From Manis javanica (taxonomy: Eukaryota; Chordata; Mammalia; Pholidota; Manidae), in assembly GCF_040802235.1 (NCBI RefSeq), contig NC_133172.1, forward strand, positions 62,875,613 to 62,939,612: a stretch of 64,000 nt of DNA. The letters run 5' to 3'. Made by a program: the position numbers and the translations under genes. The notes below the pieces were generated by a model. The model had not been told where the DNA came from. It saw only the letters and a list, made by a program, of their open reading frames with translations, and ran no database searches. This document shows, in pieces, positions 11,281 to 23,010 of the stretch; the first letter of the stretch is position 1; each line of letters starts with the position of its first letter.

Positions 11281-11605
11281 AGTCTGTTTGGGCCGCTCTA
11301 ATGGAATGCCACAGAGTGGGGGCCTTACGAACCCCAGCGTCCCCTCTCACAGGCAGGAGGCTGCAAGTCCGGGACCAAGGTGCTACAGATTGGGCGCCGG
11401 GAGGGCGGCTTCCAGGCCACAGACGGCCAGCCTCGCTGTGTGCTCATGTGGCAGACGGGGCGGACGAGCTCTCTGGGGTCTCCGTGGTAGGGGCGCTAAC
11501 TCCGTCACGAGGGCTCCGTCCGCACGCCCCTCTCCTAACACTGTCCACTGGGAGTTAGAATTCCAGCGTATGGGTTTCGGGGACAAACACCTTCGGTCTG
11601 TAGCG
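11281..11605 (-). mobile_element. MaLR (MLT1/MST-like) LTR, antisense
   Basis: It begins AGTCTGTTTGGGCCGCTCTA and ends TATGGGTTTCGGGGACAAAC with ACCTTCGGTCTGTAGC. Both are reverse-complement landmarks of MaLR LTRs. It is degenerate and non-coding. Confidence 0.7.
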
Positions 11606-12149
11606 CTGTGCGTGCTGCGCATGTTTGAGGTGGTGCAAGCTGTTGAAAGAAAATGAACAAAAAATAAAATGTTGGCGACAGGATGACAGGACTTCTACCA
11701 AAGAGAATATTCAGTCTGGATGCAAAACTAAAATGTCTGAAATAGTTAGGGGTGCCTCGTGCCAGACTCTGGGTCTCCTGAACAGAAACAGCCAGTTCCG
11801 AGCAGGGAAGGAGAGAGGCATGTGTCCCCCTGCATGAGCAGCCCAGGTGGCCCACTAGCGAGGACACCTGAGGTGGGTGTGGGTGGTGGTGGCTGGGGAG
11901 CCGTCGCCCCAAGACTGGAGGGGCTGACTCTGAAGGAGTGTCACCCTCATGATGGGGTCAGAACACCTGTTCCTCACCAACAGGTGCCACCTCCCGCCGC
12001 CTTGGGCACATCACAGCTATTAATGGGGACCCAGAGGGGACCCCTGGTGCCTTTGGTGACCTCCAGCAGAGATCAGGGTCCGTTTCTGCTGCTGAGGGAC
12101 TGCAGGAGCTGGGCAGGTGTCAGCCCCCCACCCCTGTTCCTCTTGGCCA

Positions 12150-12280
12150 GTGCACCCCAAACTTGAGTGTGTATCAGAATTGCCTGGAAGGCATGTTAAA
12201 CAGACTGTTGACTCCACCCTTGAATTTCTGGGCTTGAGAAGTCACCCTCACCAGATTCAGTGGGTGCTGGTCATAGAACC
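12150..12280 (+). mobile_element. MER5A-like hAT fossil, sense copy
   Basis: CCCCAAACTTGAGTGTGTAT, CAGAATTGCCTGGAAGGCAT and GTTAAACAGACTG, followed by AGATTCAGTGGGTG, follow the MER5A order ('caaactttagtgtgcatcagaatcacctggagggcttgttaaa'). Confidence 0.75.
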
Positions 12281-12329
12281 CCACTGTTAGGACCACAGCT
12301 CCAGGCCGGCACCTCTTAACCCCCTGCAC

Positions 12330-12475
12330 TATAGGAACACCAAGTATGGTCCCTGGGAGACCTTCAGAAATGCAGAGTCTCAGGCCCCTACTGCAGACCT
12401 GAGGGGTCAGAGTGCAGATGTTTGAGAGACACCCAAGGTCTGCATGCGAGAAGCCCCACTTTAGCTCACTAGCTC
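12330..12475 (-). mobile_element. MER5A-like hAT fossil, antisense copy
   Basis: GGTCCCTGGGAGACCTTCAG, AAATGCAGAGTCTCAGGCCC and CTACTGCAGACCTGAGGGGT match the reverse complement of MER5A. It lies about 50 bp from a sense copy. Confidence 0.6.
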
Positions 12476-12869
12476 CCGCCTGGGTGCTTTGAAAAATGCT
12501 GACATGTGGGCCATTCCTGGAGAGGCCGGCGGGGGGCCCGGGCACAGCATGGACAGTGGGATTCCTTTTAAAACTGTGAGGGTGATACTGACAGCCGCTC
12601 GGGATGAGGGCACTCACGTCAGAACTGCTGGGGGAGCACCCATGAGGGAGCTGCCAGGGGCCGGGGCCCCGACGGAGGGCATCCCGGCCTGGGTCGGGCG
12701 CGAAGGCAGGCAGGGCTGACAGCTGCTGCTCTGGACAGCATTATTCAAACTCTGGGTCGAGTGGCTCATGAAATAGATGTCGAGCTTCATTTTGAAACAG
12801 TGAAGTAGACAAGGCCGTGCCCAGGCAGCTCTGTCAGAGCGGGGGAGGGGCGCTTATGTTTCCGCCCGT

Positions 12870-13095
12870 CGCCACGATCCTTTTCGGAGTCCGGACCCTG
12901 TCCTCTTTGCGTCTTGTAAGGCAGATGCCTGTCATTGGATTTAGGGCCCAGCCTGAGTCCCGGATGAGCTCATCTCAAGGTCTTTAACTTCACAGTTTCT
13001 GCAAAGGCCCTTTTTGAATAAGGACATGTTCACAGGTACCAGGGGTAGGACATGGACGTGTCTTTTTGGGGGACACTGTTCAATCCACTACAATG
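12870..13095 (-). mobile_element. MaLR (MLT1-like) LTR fragment, antisense
   Basis: CATTGGATTTAGGGCCCAGC, CATCTCAAGGTCTTTAACTT, TGCAAAGGCCCTTTTTGAAT and GGGGGACACTGTTCAATCCA (ending CTACA) are the standard antisense MLT1 landmarks. Confidence 0.8.
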
Positions 13096-13224
13096 TCTTA
13101 CAGACTTCCATGCCCCGAAGCCCATACATGATAACCTAGAATCTCAAAGCCAGGGAGATTCCTTAGAAAGAAGGATATTCACAGTTTCAAACATCTACTT
13201 TGTCACGAGAACCAGTCTGTGCAC

Positions 13225-13360
13225 TTTACCAGAGGTGTTATTTCTGTTAGTCCTTAAAACAGCACTTGGAGGTAAGCCATATACTCCCATTTCAGAGAAG
13301 AGAAAAGAGAAGCCCTCAGGGCTACAGGCTCTGATGAGGTCACAGGGCTGGTGGGCGGTG
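13225..13360 (-). repeat. MIR/L2 fragment
   Basis: TTAGTCCTTAAAACAGCACT, CCCATTTCAGAGAAGAGAAA and GAAGCCCTCAGGGCTACAGG follow the reverse MIR/L2 order. Confidence 0.5.
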
Positions 13361-14059
13361 GGGCTCAGCAGGCCCCGCAGCGTCCCCGGTGGCATTTCCC
13401 GATGGAGCGATCATTTCAGCCGTCCCCTTGCTTTGCAGTGGAGGAAGCTGAGGCCCCAGGAGCCCCTGGTCCACAGTAAAGCAGCGGCAGGCAGGCAGGC
13501 ATGACATGGTCTCCTGAACCTGGGCATTGGGAGGGTTTTTTCCCAGCAGTTCATGAACTTCTGTGTTCTCCCAGGCCCCTCTGAGATGGCGACGAAGGTG
13601 CGGGTCCTCTCCCAGGACACGTGCAGGTCCCTGCACACAAGCGATGCTTTGTGAGTGCTTCTGGCAGTTCACAGACTCTCTGGACCCCAGGATAAGGACC
13701 CTTCTGCCCTCCACGTGGGCCTAAGCACACTGAGGCGGGGCATCATGGAGCCCAGTAAGTGGGAAATGGGGGAACACAGGAGCCAGTGGGCACCTGCAGG
13801 CATAGGGATCCGAAACAGGCCAGGTGTGGGCGGAGTTGGCCTGGGGAGACCCTCCTCCTCTCTCTGGATACCCCAGGCCCCCCCAGCTTCTCTTGAGGAC
13901 ACACAGGCCTGCCCTTCTGTGCGGCATTTAATGTGCAAACCTTCCTCACCCAGCTCTGCGGTCCCAGCTCTGCGCAGACCTGTCAGCTTCTACCCGTCTG
14001 TCTGCTGGCGAGTGTCCGGGTGAGCTGGGAGCTGCCCGGGCCTCCTTTCTGTGTCCCCC

Positions 14060-14160
14060 CAGGAAGAAAGCATGGTCCCCATTGTACAGGCGGGGAGCTG
14101 AAGCCCAGGTAGGCAGTAAGAGTCGGGCCTACCGAGGCACAGACTCTACGACCTGTGGTC
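14060..14160 (-). repeat. Short MIR/L2 fragment
   Basis: CCCCATTGTACAGGCGGGGA, GCTGAAGCCCAGGTAGGCAG and AAGAGTCGGGCC fit the 'cccattttacagatgaggaaactgaggc' block. Confidence 0.5.
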
Positions 14161-16184
14161 AGTGCCTGTCTCCTGCCCAGGCCCCCTGGCAGGCTCCCTG
14201 GAAGAGAGCGCAGGGACCTACAGTGGGACCTGGGTCCACCTGAGGCAGGTGGTCCTGAGGAGCCCCTCTTCCCCGCTGAGCTGGACTCAGGAGTGCAGAC
14301 TGTTATCAGAAGGAGGCATTAGTGGGGAGGTGGGGGCTTGCTCTTACTTTGGGAGCCCAGGAGGGATTTTCAGTGGGGAGGGTTTCGGGTAGAAGGGACG
14401 CCAGGAGGGCCCTGGGACGTACCAGGTGGGGGCCTACCTGTAGGCATGTGCCATCGACCAGTGCAGGCTTCACAGAGGCTGATTGGCAGAGCAAAGTCAA
14501 GGAGCTGTGAGCTGGTGCCCACTGCCCGCCTGGAAGCTGCGGCCACCTGTGCATGACCTCCCCTCCTCTCCCCTTCCTCCATACCCCCCTCCCCCTATTC
14601 CCCTGCCTGTGGCCCCCACCCAGGTGTTTGTTTGCTGAATTCAGAGGCTCGGCTGTTCGTGCCGAGCTCTGGGGAAAAGCCAGTAGTTGACACACACACC
14701 AGCCAGGATGGTGAGGGTGATCTGTGGGCTTGCCAGGTGTGGGGCGCCCCTCTGCAGACCCCTCTGTACCCCTGGGCCCCCCATGCACGTGCTGCTGGGC
14801 TCTGCACTCTCTGGATTCCGTGGCATCTCCTCCCTATCCTGGAAGCTCCTGGCGGCTGCAGGCGTGTCTTTGGGTCCCTCTGGCCCCGGCCACAGTGCAC
14901 GAGGTCGGCGGAGCTCCAGAAGTCATGGTTGGGGAATGAAGGAAAGACAGAGCCGTGGAGAGCGGGGTGGGAGGGACAGTGGCGTGGGGACAGACAGGCC
15001 GTCATGAGAGCAGCTCGGGCAAAGGCGTGGCCGGAACCCCTGGCCGTTCAGAGAAGCCAGGAGCCAGCCCTGCGGCCCAGCGGAGGCGGGGCGCGGAGGG
15101 GTGGGCTGGGCGCTGAGCTATCTGGCATTTGTGTTCCTCTCCTTAACCCTCCTACTGGGAGGCGGTTGTCCCTCCACATGCAGTTGTGAGAATAGTAGGT
15201 GAGATTGTGCAAGTCTCCAGCACAGTGCCCCGGCCAGCACGTGCACACATCCGGTCAGACGCGTCTGCTCACTGCAGGGACCCCTCGCCGCCCTACGGTA
15301 GCCAAACCCTCCTCCCACCGCGGTGTCTCCTTCTCATCTCTCGTTTCTCCTGCTGGGATGCTCCAAGCGGAAGCGCAGACGCGTAGGCTTCGGGACTGGC
15401 TTTTTCACCCGCTGCGATTCCCTGGAGATCACCCGGCCAGTGGGCGCTGTGGTGCCCCCTTCTTTCGGCTGCTGGCGCAGGTTCCGCGGTGTGGACGGGC
15501 CATGGCTGGTTTCGCCCTTCAGCTCTTCAGGGGCGCCTGGGGATTGCGGTTTGGGGCTGTTGTGCACGTCAAGGCTTTTGTGCGAACATAAGCCTTTATT
15601 GCTCTGGGATAAACAGCCAGAGGTGCAGTTGCCCGGCCGTGTGGTAATTGTACCGTATGTTTAGACCGTCACTCTGGCTGCTGGGTGAGGAAGGCAGAGT
15701 AGAAGCGGGGGGCCCCTGGGAGGGTGCTGTGTCCGGGGGAGAGGGGATGACAGCCTGGATCTAGGCGGGGACACCAGAACCCTGAGAGTTTAGGGGTGGG
15801 CTAGGCGGGAGGGCGTGCGCCAGGACAGACAGCTCCCGGGAACTGGAGGCCTGAGGGTCCTGTTTAAGACACAAGGGCCCCTGGGGGAGGAGGCTGTGGG
15901 GGCTGAGAGCTGCATTGGGAATGTGTGCAGTGTGAGAAGCTGCATTCGGGTGGGTGAGATGGCAAGGGTGCAATGGGGTGGTGAGTCTGCATCTAAATAG
16001 AGCACTGCTGGTGGTGTTGGAGGTCATGGAGGGCAGGGTGCTGGTGGGGGAGGCACACCCAGTCCTGGAGGAGCCCCAGGGGCACAGCTGGGTGATGGAG
16101 GATGGAGATGGGCCCGGGGACCAGCAGAGCAAAGATGGGACCGGACCTCAACGCCAGCCTGTCCTGGCCATTTCATCCAGTAGG

Positions 16185-16330
16185 TCGTTGTATCGGCTCC
16201 CCGCCCCTGAGGCCAGGTCTGCGCAGCTATTGTACAGATGAGGAAACGCAGGCTGGGGGACAGAGTGACTTGGCCGAGTCACATGGAAGATTCAGGTTCC
16301 GGAAGCCACAGAATCGCCCGGCCTAGGACC
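16185..16330 (-). repeat. MIR SINE fragment
   Basis: TATTGTACAGATGAGGAAAC, GCAGGCTGGGGGACAGAGTG and ACTTGGCCGAGTCACATGG are the reverse MIR core. Confidence 0.75.
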
Positions 16331-16560
16331 GAGCTTGGTACAGCCCACACGAGGCCACGCTGGAGGCTGAACGCGAGACCAGGGGAGGTTTCAGGGACAT
16401 GCCTGGCGCATGCAGGTGCCCCCAGATAAGCTGCTGCTGTAAGCTTTGTGAAAACGCCAGTAGGGGCACCCCGCCCCCACCTCCGTGTCCCCCACTTGGC
16501 CTGGTCACCGCACACCTGCACCTCGGAGACATACAAAGCTCTGTGACGTCCTTGGATATC

Positions 16561-17345
16561 ATCTTTATTGAGATATACTTTACATGCTATAAAATCCATC
16601 TCTTGAAAGTATACAGTTCAGCGGATCTTAGTGTGTTCATAAAGTTGTACGACTGTCACCACAACCTAATTTTAGAACATTTTCTGTCACCCAGAATAGA
16701 AAACCTGTCCCCACCAGCAGTCATGTCCCCACCCCTCCCCCAGCACTTGGTGGCCACTGCGCCACCCTCCACCCGTCCTGGACGTTCCACCTACGGGGAT
16801 CCTGCACGGTGTGGCCTCTGTGACAGGCGTCTTCCACCTCACTGTGGCTCCAGGTTCATCTGTGTCGTCGTGACTTCATTCCTCTGCAGACTGAACACTG
16901 TTCCGCTGTGTGGCTGGAGCGCACTGTGTTTATCTGTCCATTTGGGTGGGTTCCGCCTTTTGGCTGCTGTGAACATCCGTGTACAGGGGTTGGTGCGCAC
17001 ACGTGTTTCCCATCCTCCGGGCAGATACCTGGGGGTGGATGGCTGGGTCGCCCGGCACCTTTGAGGGGCCGCTCGTCTATCTGCAGAGCTGCTCCCACAG
17101 TTCCCGCTCTGCATCCTCGTCAACACGTGTTAGTGTCTGTCTTGATTTTGGCCGTTCTGCCGGTGAGAAGGGGTAACTGGCTTTGGTTTGCGTCTCCCTG
17201 ACGAGTCGCGGTGCTCAGTGTGTCTTTTCATGCACTTCTCGGCCCTTTGTATGTCTTTGGAGAAAAGTGGGTTCAGATCCTTACCCTCCTTAAAAATGGG
17301 TTATTAGTCTTTTTATTGTGGAGTTGTAGTTTGTTATACAGTGTG
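16561..17345 (-). mobile_element. L1 LINE 3' fragment, antisense
   Basis: It starts TTTATTGAGATATACTTTAC (L1M-type 3' UTR, reverse complement). It then passes TCATAAAGTTGTACGACTGT and TATCTGTCCATTTGGGTGGG into diverged reverse ORF2 C-terminus (CAACACGTGTTAGTGTCTGT, TTATTAGTCTTTTTATTGTG). It is 5'-truncated. Confidence 0.85.
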
Positions 17346-20059
17346 GATACCCCGGCAACTTACCCTCTGGTGCCTGAGTCCTGACCACCCCGGGTGGCCG
17401 TGTGCTTGCTGCTTCCCGCACTGGGTACCTCGCTCAGTGCCAGGCATACAGGAGGTGCTCACAAGGGGCTTGATGGAACTGGGGCCACCGCCCCTGGTGA
17501 GGAGGTCGGGTGAGCCTGTCCGGTTCTTGCTGCAGACGGAGGCTGTGAGGGCTGCATCCAGGGCCTGTTCTGCATCCGGGAGGAACAGCAGGTGCGGCTC
17601 CAGGGGAGCTGGGACCCACGCAGGGACTGATGGAGTGGCCGTGGGCCTGGGGAAGAGCACAGGGAGCAGGGCCGCCCCAGGGAGTACAGAAGCCAGTGTG
17701 ACGGTGGCCGTGCCAGACGCGAGGGGCCATGTGCAGGGCGGGGCCCTCCTGGGCCGTGGGGGCCACAGCCTGACCCTTTGGGTCTGCACAGAACCAGCTC
17801 GATGTCAGCAGGCAAACCCACTGGGTACGAAGGGTCCAGCCTGCAGCCCGGCCGTGTCTCCCTGGGCCTGGACAGAGTGGGGACCTGCGGTCCCTGCCTG
17901 GGGGCTGAGTGGCTGCCTCCACGGTGCAGAGCCCCGTCCGGAGGAAATGAACCATGGGCCCGAGAGAACGCAGTGGAAATGAAGCAGAGGTGAGGGTTTT
18001 CTCAGGGCTGGAGGAGGCGTGGTGACAGTGACCGTGAGATGCCCGCAGGCACCGTGTCCTGCCAGCCAGGGGAGGAAGTTAGTGGACAGGGAGGGCAGGA
18101 GGGCTGTCCGGGAGAGACAGACAGGAGAGAGGTGAGGAGAGGGTGGGCTGTGCCGGGCGGGGGGGAGCGTGGGCCCCAGTTCCTGAGACGAAAGTGCAGT
18201 GGGCCTTCGTCTGCCTGGTGGAGCCGGACAGGGGGCACCCCGCCCCCCAACCCTGGACTCCTGCAGGCAGAGCCCAGGCTCAGGCCGCAAGCCAGGCAAG
18301 CTGCGTGTGTTGGGGCTGATTCTGAGCATGTGAATCCAGGCAGCAGGGTTCAGCACTGGGCCTCTGAATGCCCTTAGTGCCTCTGCCCTTCCGAAGGCCT
18401 GCAGCCCCTGCCTCCACTTCCCACACCCACAGGCGTGGGGGGAGATGATTTCCTGTGCAGACATCCAGAGCTAGGTCCGGGTGGCGAGGCCCGGGGGCAG
18501 ACCCAGACCCAAGGAGCCCGTGTGCAGGAACAATCATGTGGCCTGATGCAGGGAGGGCGGTCCTCCCCACGGGCGGTGGGAGGGTGCTGGAGAGGCTGTG
18601 GGGAGGCTTGGGGGCGTCTGAGGAGCCGGACACGCTCTCAGTTGGGTGCTGTTGGGAACGGGACAGCTCTGGAGCCCCGCTGGACCTCCAAGGGGGGAGC
18701 GCAGGCTGGAGCTGCAATGGGAAGACTGACCCAGCCTCCGAGAGGGGGTGTGGGGCATGGCGTGGGCGCACCAGGACCTGTTCCCTCTCATCTAACCATG
18801 GTCTTGGTCCCCTCGTCCATGGATGGCGGTCTGTGCCTCAAGACCTCTGGGTGATGGCTTAGGGAAGGTTCTGGAAAACCTAGCCTTGAGGGCCTGTCAG
18901 CCTGGGACAAGTTTCTGGAAGGCAGCTCTCCTGGTGGAGTGGTGAGGGGTCTGGCCAGGCTCTTTGAGGCCCTGGGAGCTGGGGCCTGAAGGGGCCCCCA
19001 CGGAGAGTTCAGGGTGTCCAATGCTCATGTCAGACCCCACCTGCAGTTGCCCAGGACTGACCAGGAGTTGGGGTAGGGCTGGGAGGTGGTTTGGCCAGAG
19101 ACCTGCCCCTGCCCGGATGTGCCCTGGGGTCTGGATGACTCTCTGCCTGGTCGCCTGGGGCACAAGGTCAGAAGAGGGGCTGGCTGGGGGCAGGGGGAGT
19201 GCAGGGAGGACGTTGAGCCATCGGGAGCACAGGTGGAGGGGTCTACGCCTGCTGCTAGTCACCGGCTGCTGGTCACCGGCCAGGCCTGCTGCTCCCCCCT
19301 ACCCCCTCTGGCCTCTTCTCAGAGGTGCTGCCCTGGAGATGCCTGTGGGGCCCTCCGAGACCCTCCTTGCCCCGGCAGCAGCTCCTGTCCTGTACCCAGG
19401 CCTGCTTGGAGCCAGCGTCCTTGGGGGCTGCAGGGCAGGTGTGGGCTGTGGGCACGGGGTCCTTGGCCCCGGTGCCCACAGGTTTGGAGCATGCTACTGT
19501 GCACTGCAGTCTGTCTAGATATTGGGTAGGGTAGTAAAAATGGGGATGTAATTCCTTTCCCCAGGACCCCTGCTTCCACCCGTAGACCCCCTGGGAGTCT
19601 GCAAACCCCAGGTTGGAAGCCTGTGCACTGATCCCGTCCCTCGGGAACACGTTGCATCTGGATTGGACTCCGCCTCCGTGCCCTGTGGGGGTCCTGACCC
19701 AAGCCCTCCCTACCGCATGGGCCTCCCGGCCTCTGGGCAGATTTGGGGGGTATTCTGGGAGGTCTGGGGCACAGCTTGGAAATCCACCCAAGCTGTGGGG
19801 AAATCCTGGGCTGTGAGCCCCCCACGGAGCCCCATAACCAGGGGGGGTGTTAGGGTGTCCTGTTGGGGTGGGCTATTATTGGGCGCTGCCAGGAAGTGGA
19901 GGTGTGTCCCTACTGGGGGTGGACAGGGTAGTGTGATGTCTGCCAGGAGGCAGGCAGAGACCCTCACATGCTCCCCCGGGCGAGGGAAGGCTGGGGCCGC
20001 CTCACGTCACCCCCTGCTCTCTGCTCCGACCCCAGGTGGGGTTCCTCCAACTGGAGGCT

Positions 20060-20715
20060 TTATTTTTAACAGTTTATCGATAGGCTTTGCTTGCCATACG
20101 ATTCACCCATTTAAAGTATGCAGTTCTGTGACTTATAGTATGTTCACAGAGCTGTGCAGTCAGCCGGGGCTGGGGCCTGAAGGAAGAGCTGGGGGGGTGC
20201 TAGAAGCCCCCAGAGAGCATCGGGGTCCCCGAATATCAGGCCCCAGCTGGAGACGCCCAGGGCTGCCTGGGAGCTGGGGTGGGCCTAACAGCCCCATCTG
20301 GGAACATCTGCACCTCCCCTGCTGTCATTAGCCCAGTGCCCCTCCCCTCCCGGCACCCACGGCTCTGCGTCTGCTCCGGGTCTGCCTGCTCCGGACACTT
20401 CACACAGCTGGCATCATATCACATGGGTCTTCGTGTCTGGCTTCTCTCACTGAGCATCATGTTTCCACGGTTCGTCCACGCTGTAGCGGGTGTCAGCGCT
20501 CCACTCCTCTTTCCTACCGAGTAATACCCCTTGTGTGACAGCCCACGTTCAGTCTCTCCCATCAGCCACTGGCGGGCTTTCGGGTTGTTTCCACCTTTCA
20601 GCTGCTGTGGATGCTGCCTGTTGTGAACTTCCTTGGGCAAGTGTTTGTGTGGACCTGGGTTTTTATTTCTTTTTGGTGTACACCTACGAGTGGGTCTATA
20701 ACAGGCACGTGGGGG
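20060..20715 (-). mobile_element. L1 LINE 3' fragment, antisense, adjoining minisatellite
   Basis: ATACGATTCACCCATTTAAA, GTATGTTCACAGAGCTGTGC, CTTCTCTCACTGAGCATCAT and TGGTGTACACCTACGAGTGG are antisense L1M 3' UTR to ORF2 landmarks. About 130 bp (20165-20300) is unrelated or rearranged. The fragment ends where the 30-bp tandem array begins. Confidence 0.8.
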
Positions 20716-21545
20716 TCTCTGTGGGGCTGTGACAGCACCTGGGGGGCTCTGGAGAGCTATGACAGCACCTGGGGGGCTCTATGAGGCTGTGACAGCATCT
20801 GAGGGTCTCTGTGGGGCTGTGACAGCACCTGGGGGTCTCTGTGGGACTGTGACAGTGCCTGGGGTCTCTGTGGGGCTATGACAGTGCCTGGGGGGGTTCT
20901 GTGGGGCTGTGACAGCACCTGGGGGGGGTTCTGTAGGACTGTGACAGCACCTGGGGTGGTTCCGTGGGGCTGTGACAGCGCTTGGGGGGGTTCTGTGGGA
21001 TTGTGACAGCACCTGGGGGGTTCCGTGGGGCTGTGACAGTGCCTGGGGGTCTCTGTGGGACTGTGACAGCACCTGGGGGGGTTCTGTGGGGCTGTGACAG
21101 TGCCTGGGGGTCTCTGTGGGACTGTGACAGCACCTGGGGAGGTTCTGTGGGGCTGTGACAGTGCCTGGGGGTCTCTGTGGGACTGTGACAGCACCTGGGG
21201 GGTTCTGTGGGGCTGTGACAGTGCCTGGGGGGCTCTGTGGGGCTGTGGCAGCACCTGGGGGTCTCTGTGGGGCTGTGACAGTGCCTGGGGGTCTCTGTGG
21301 GACTGTGACAGTGCCTGGGGGGGTTCCTTGGGGCTGTGACAGTGCCTGGGGGTCTCTGTGGGGCTGTGACAGTGCCTGGGGGTCTCTGTGGGACTGTGAC
21401 AGTGCCTGGGGGGGTTCTTTGGGGCTGTGACAGTGCCTGGGGGTCTCTGTGGGGCTGTGACAGTGCCTGGGCGTCTCTGTGGGGCTGTGACAGCGCCTGG
21501 GGGTCTCTGTGGGGCTGTGACAGTGCCTGGGGGCTCCGTGGGGAT
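20715..21545. repeat. 30-bp G-rich minisatellite, about 27 copies
   Basis: The unit is GGTCTCTGTGGGGCTGTGA followed by CAGTGCCTGGG, with variants in length (29-32) and at two diagnostic sites: CAC/TGC after 'acag', and TTCTGTGGGG/TCTCTGTGGGA. Copies are diverged, and higher-order dimers and trimers are visible. Because 30 is divisible by 3, long repetitive frames exist on both strands; these are a by-product and not genes. The first degenerate copy lies in the tail of the antisense L1. Confidence 0.97.
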
Positions 21546-22149
21546 GAGAGCCCATAGGGGCCTAGCGTTCCCTCTTGGCCAGCTGCTGCGGGCCCTGTGC
21601 TCAGTCACTGTGCGGGCTGCGGCCCTGGGGGTCAGGAACCATTCTCGTTACCATTTTTCAGACGTGGACCAAGGGCACGTAACTCACCCGGCCCCATGGT
21701 GATGGTGGGGCTGGACCGAGCCCGGTGTCCCGCGGGCACCTTGCCACACCCCCACAGCGTCTGCCTGTCCCTCTGGAGCAGGAGGCCCCGCACAGAGGCC
21801 TTGGCCCTGCCTGTGGGGCTGTCTGGCCCAGTGATCGGAAGCAGGCCTATGGAGGTCTCGCTGGGCCTTGTGCAGTTTGCAGCCCCCAGGGGCAGGTGCA
21901 TCGCTTCTAGGACAGTGACTCACAACCACGTCACAAACCCCCATCTCAACACGGCTCCTTGGGGGTGGGTGGAGAAGGCTGGGCACTCGGCAGCGGCCCC
22001 GGTGTGTTTGGGGGCGTATGTGCAATGCCATGAGCAGAGCCAGAAGGAGAGGGCCGGGACTTCCCGGGAAAGTGGGGGGCGGAGGCTGCCAGTCACCTGA
22101 AGTGGCAGCCCCCCACTCATCAAGAGTCCTCAGGTGCCACACTCGGCTT

Positions 22150-22345
22150 GTTCACTGAGCAGACCGGGGAGGCCTCCTGACGCATGTAACACAGCGACCA
22201 CTACGTGCCTGATACCAGCCTGACGTGCTTTGCAAATACAAATCCCATTTATTTTCACAACAAGCCTATTGAGGGACAATGACAATACCCACATTTCCCA
22301 GGAGAGGAAACTGAGGCACAGCTGAATTAGGTCACTTGTACAAGC
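22150..22345 (-). repeat. MIR/L2 fragment
   Basis: ATCCCATTTATTTTCACAAC, AATACCCACATTTCCCAGGA and GAGGAAACTGAGGCACAGCT, then TAGGTCACTTG, match the reverse MIR/L2 3' consensus closely. Confidence 0.85.
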
Positions 22346-22904
22346 TTCGGTGGCTATTGACTGTCTGCTGGGGGACCAGAGAGGGGAGTGTGGGTCCAGG
22401 AAAGGTGGTCCCCACAGCAGATTTGGGGCACCCCCTCTGTGCTTCATTCATTTCCCGCCTCCCCTGTTTATGCCCAGAGGGAGAACCAGGGGCCGCTGGG
22501 TTTGAGGGACAAGGGTGGTCTGTGCTCCCTGAGGCCTGACAGGACGTGGGGCTAAAATCTGGAAGCTGGCGGGCGATGCCCAGGTCTTCTCAGCCTGCAC
22601 ATCCGAACCCTTGCTGGCGGGAGCCCAGCGCTCAACCCAGGGCTCAGGAGCAACAGGCCTCCTTGGCGAAGTCCCGTGCCCCCCACTGCCTGCTCCCAGA
22701 GTGAGTCCTCTGTGCCGCCGGGGTCTGCACAGGTGTGAGAGCCCCCGGCCGTGGGGAGGCAGCGAGGCCCAGCCGGAGTCCACTTCCCCTGTTGTCGGCC
22801 TCGCCCTTCCCTACCCTTCAGGGGGGCAGTAGGGAAGAATCGTCCGGAATGTGGGCCAGGGAGTCAGGCCCACGGGACGGGGTCCGAGCTCAGCTGCTTC
22901 CTCA

Positions 22905-23010
22905 ACATCAGGACTTTGGCCAAGCGACAGTTTTATCGCACTTCGGTTTTTGCATCTGCAAAATGGGAACAAGAACGAGCCTGCCTCGCGGGGTTGCTGT
23001 GAGAGCCACG
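22905..23010 (+). repeat. MIR SINE fragment
   Basis: GACTTTGGCCAAGCGACAGT, TTCGGTTTTTGCATCTGCAA, AATGGGAACAAGAACGAGCC and GGGGTTGCTGTGAGAG are the sense MIR core. Confidence 0.8.

Noticed and set aside
17805..18464. 219-codon open frame on -
   Set aside because: Unique GC-rich intron with competing frames on the other strand and no recognisable protein features.
20715..21545. Possible CRISPR-like repeat array
   Set aside because: The units are directly adjacent with no unique spacers, and the host is a mammal.
20757..21608. 283- and 258-codon open frames on - with a 10-residue repeating peptide
   Set aside because: The array has a 30-bp period, so any stop-free frame repeats as a 10-residue peptide. 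Unit variants are indels and neutral changes, with no sign of coding constraint. It is minisatellite DNA.
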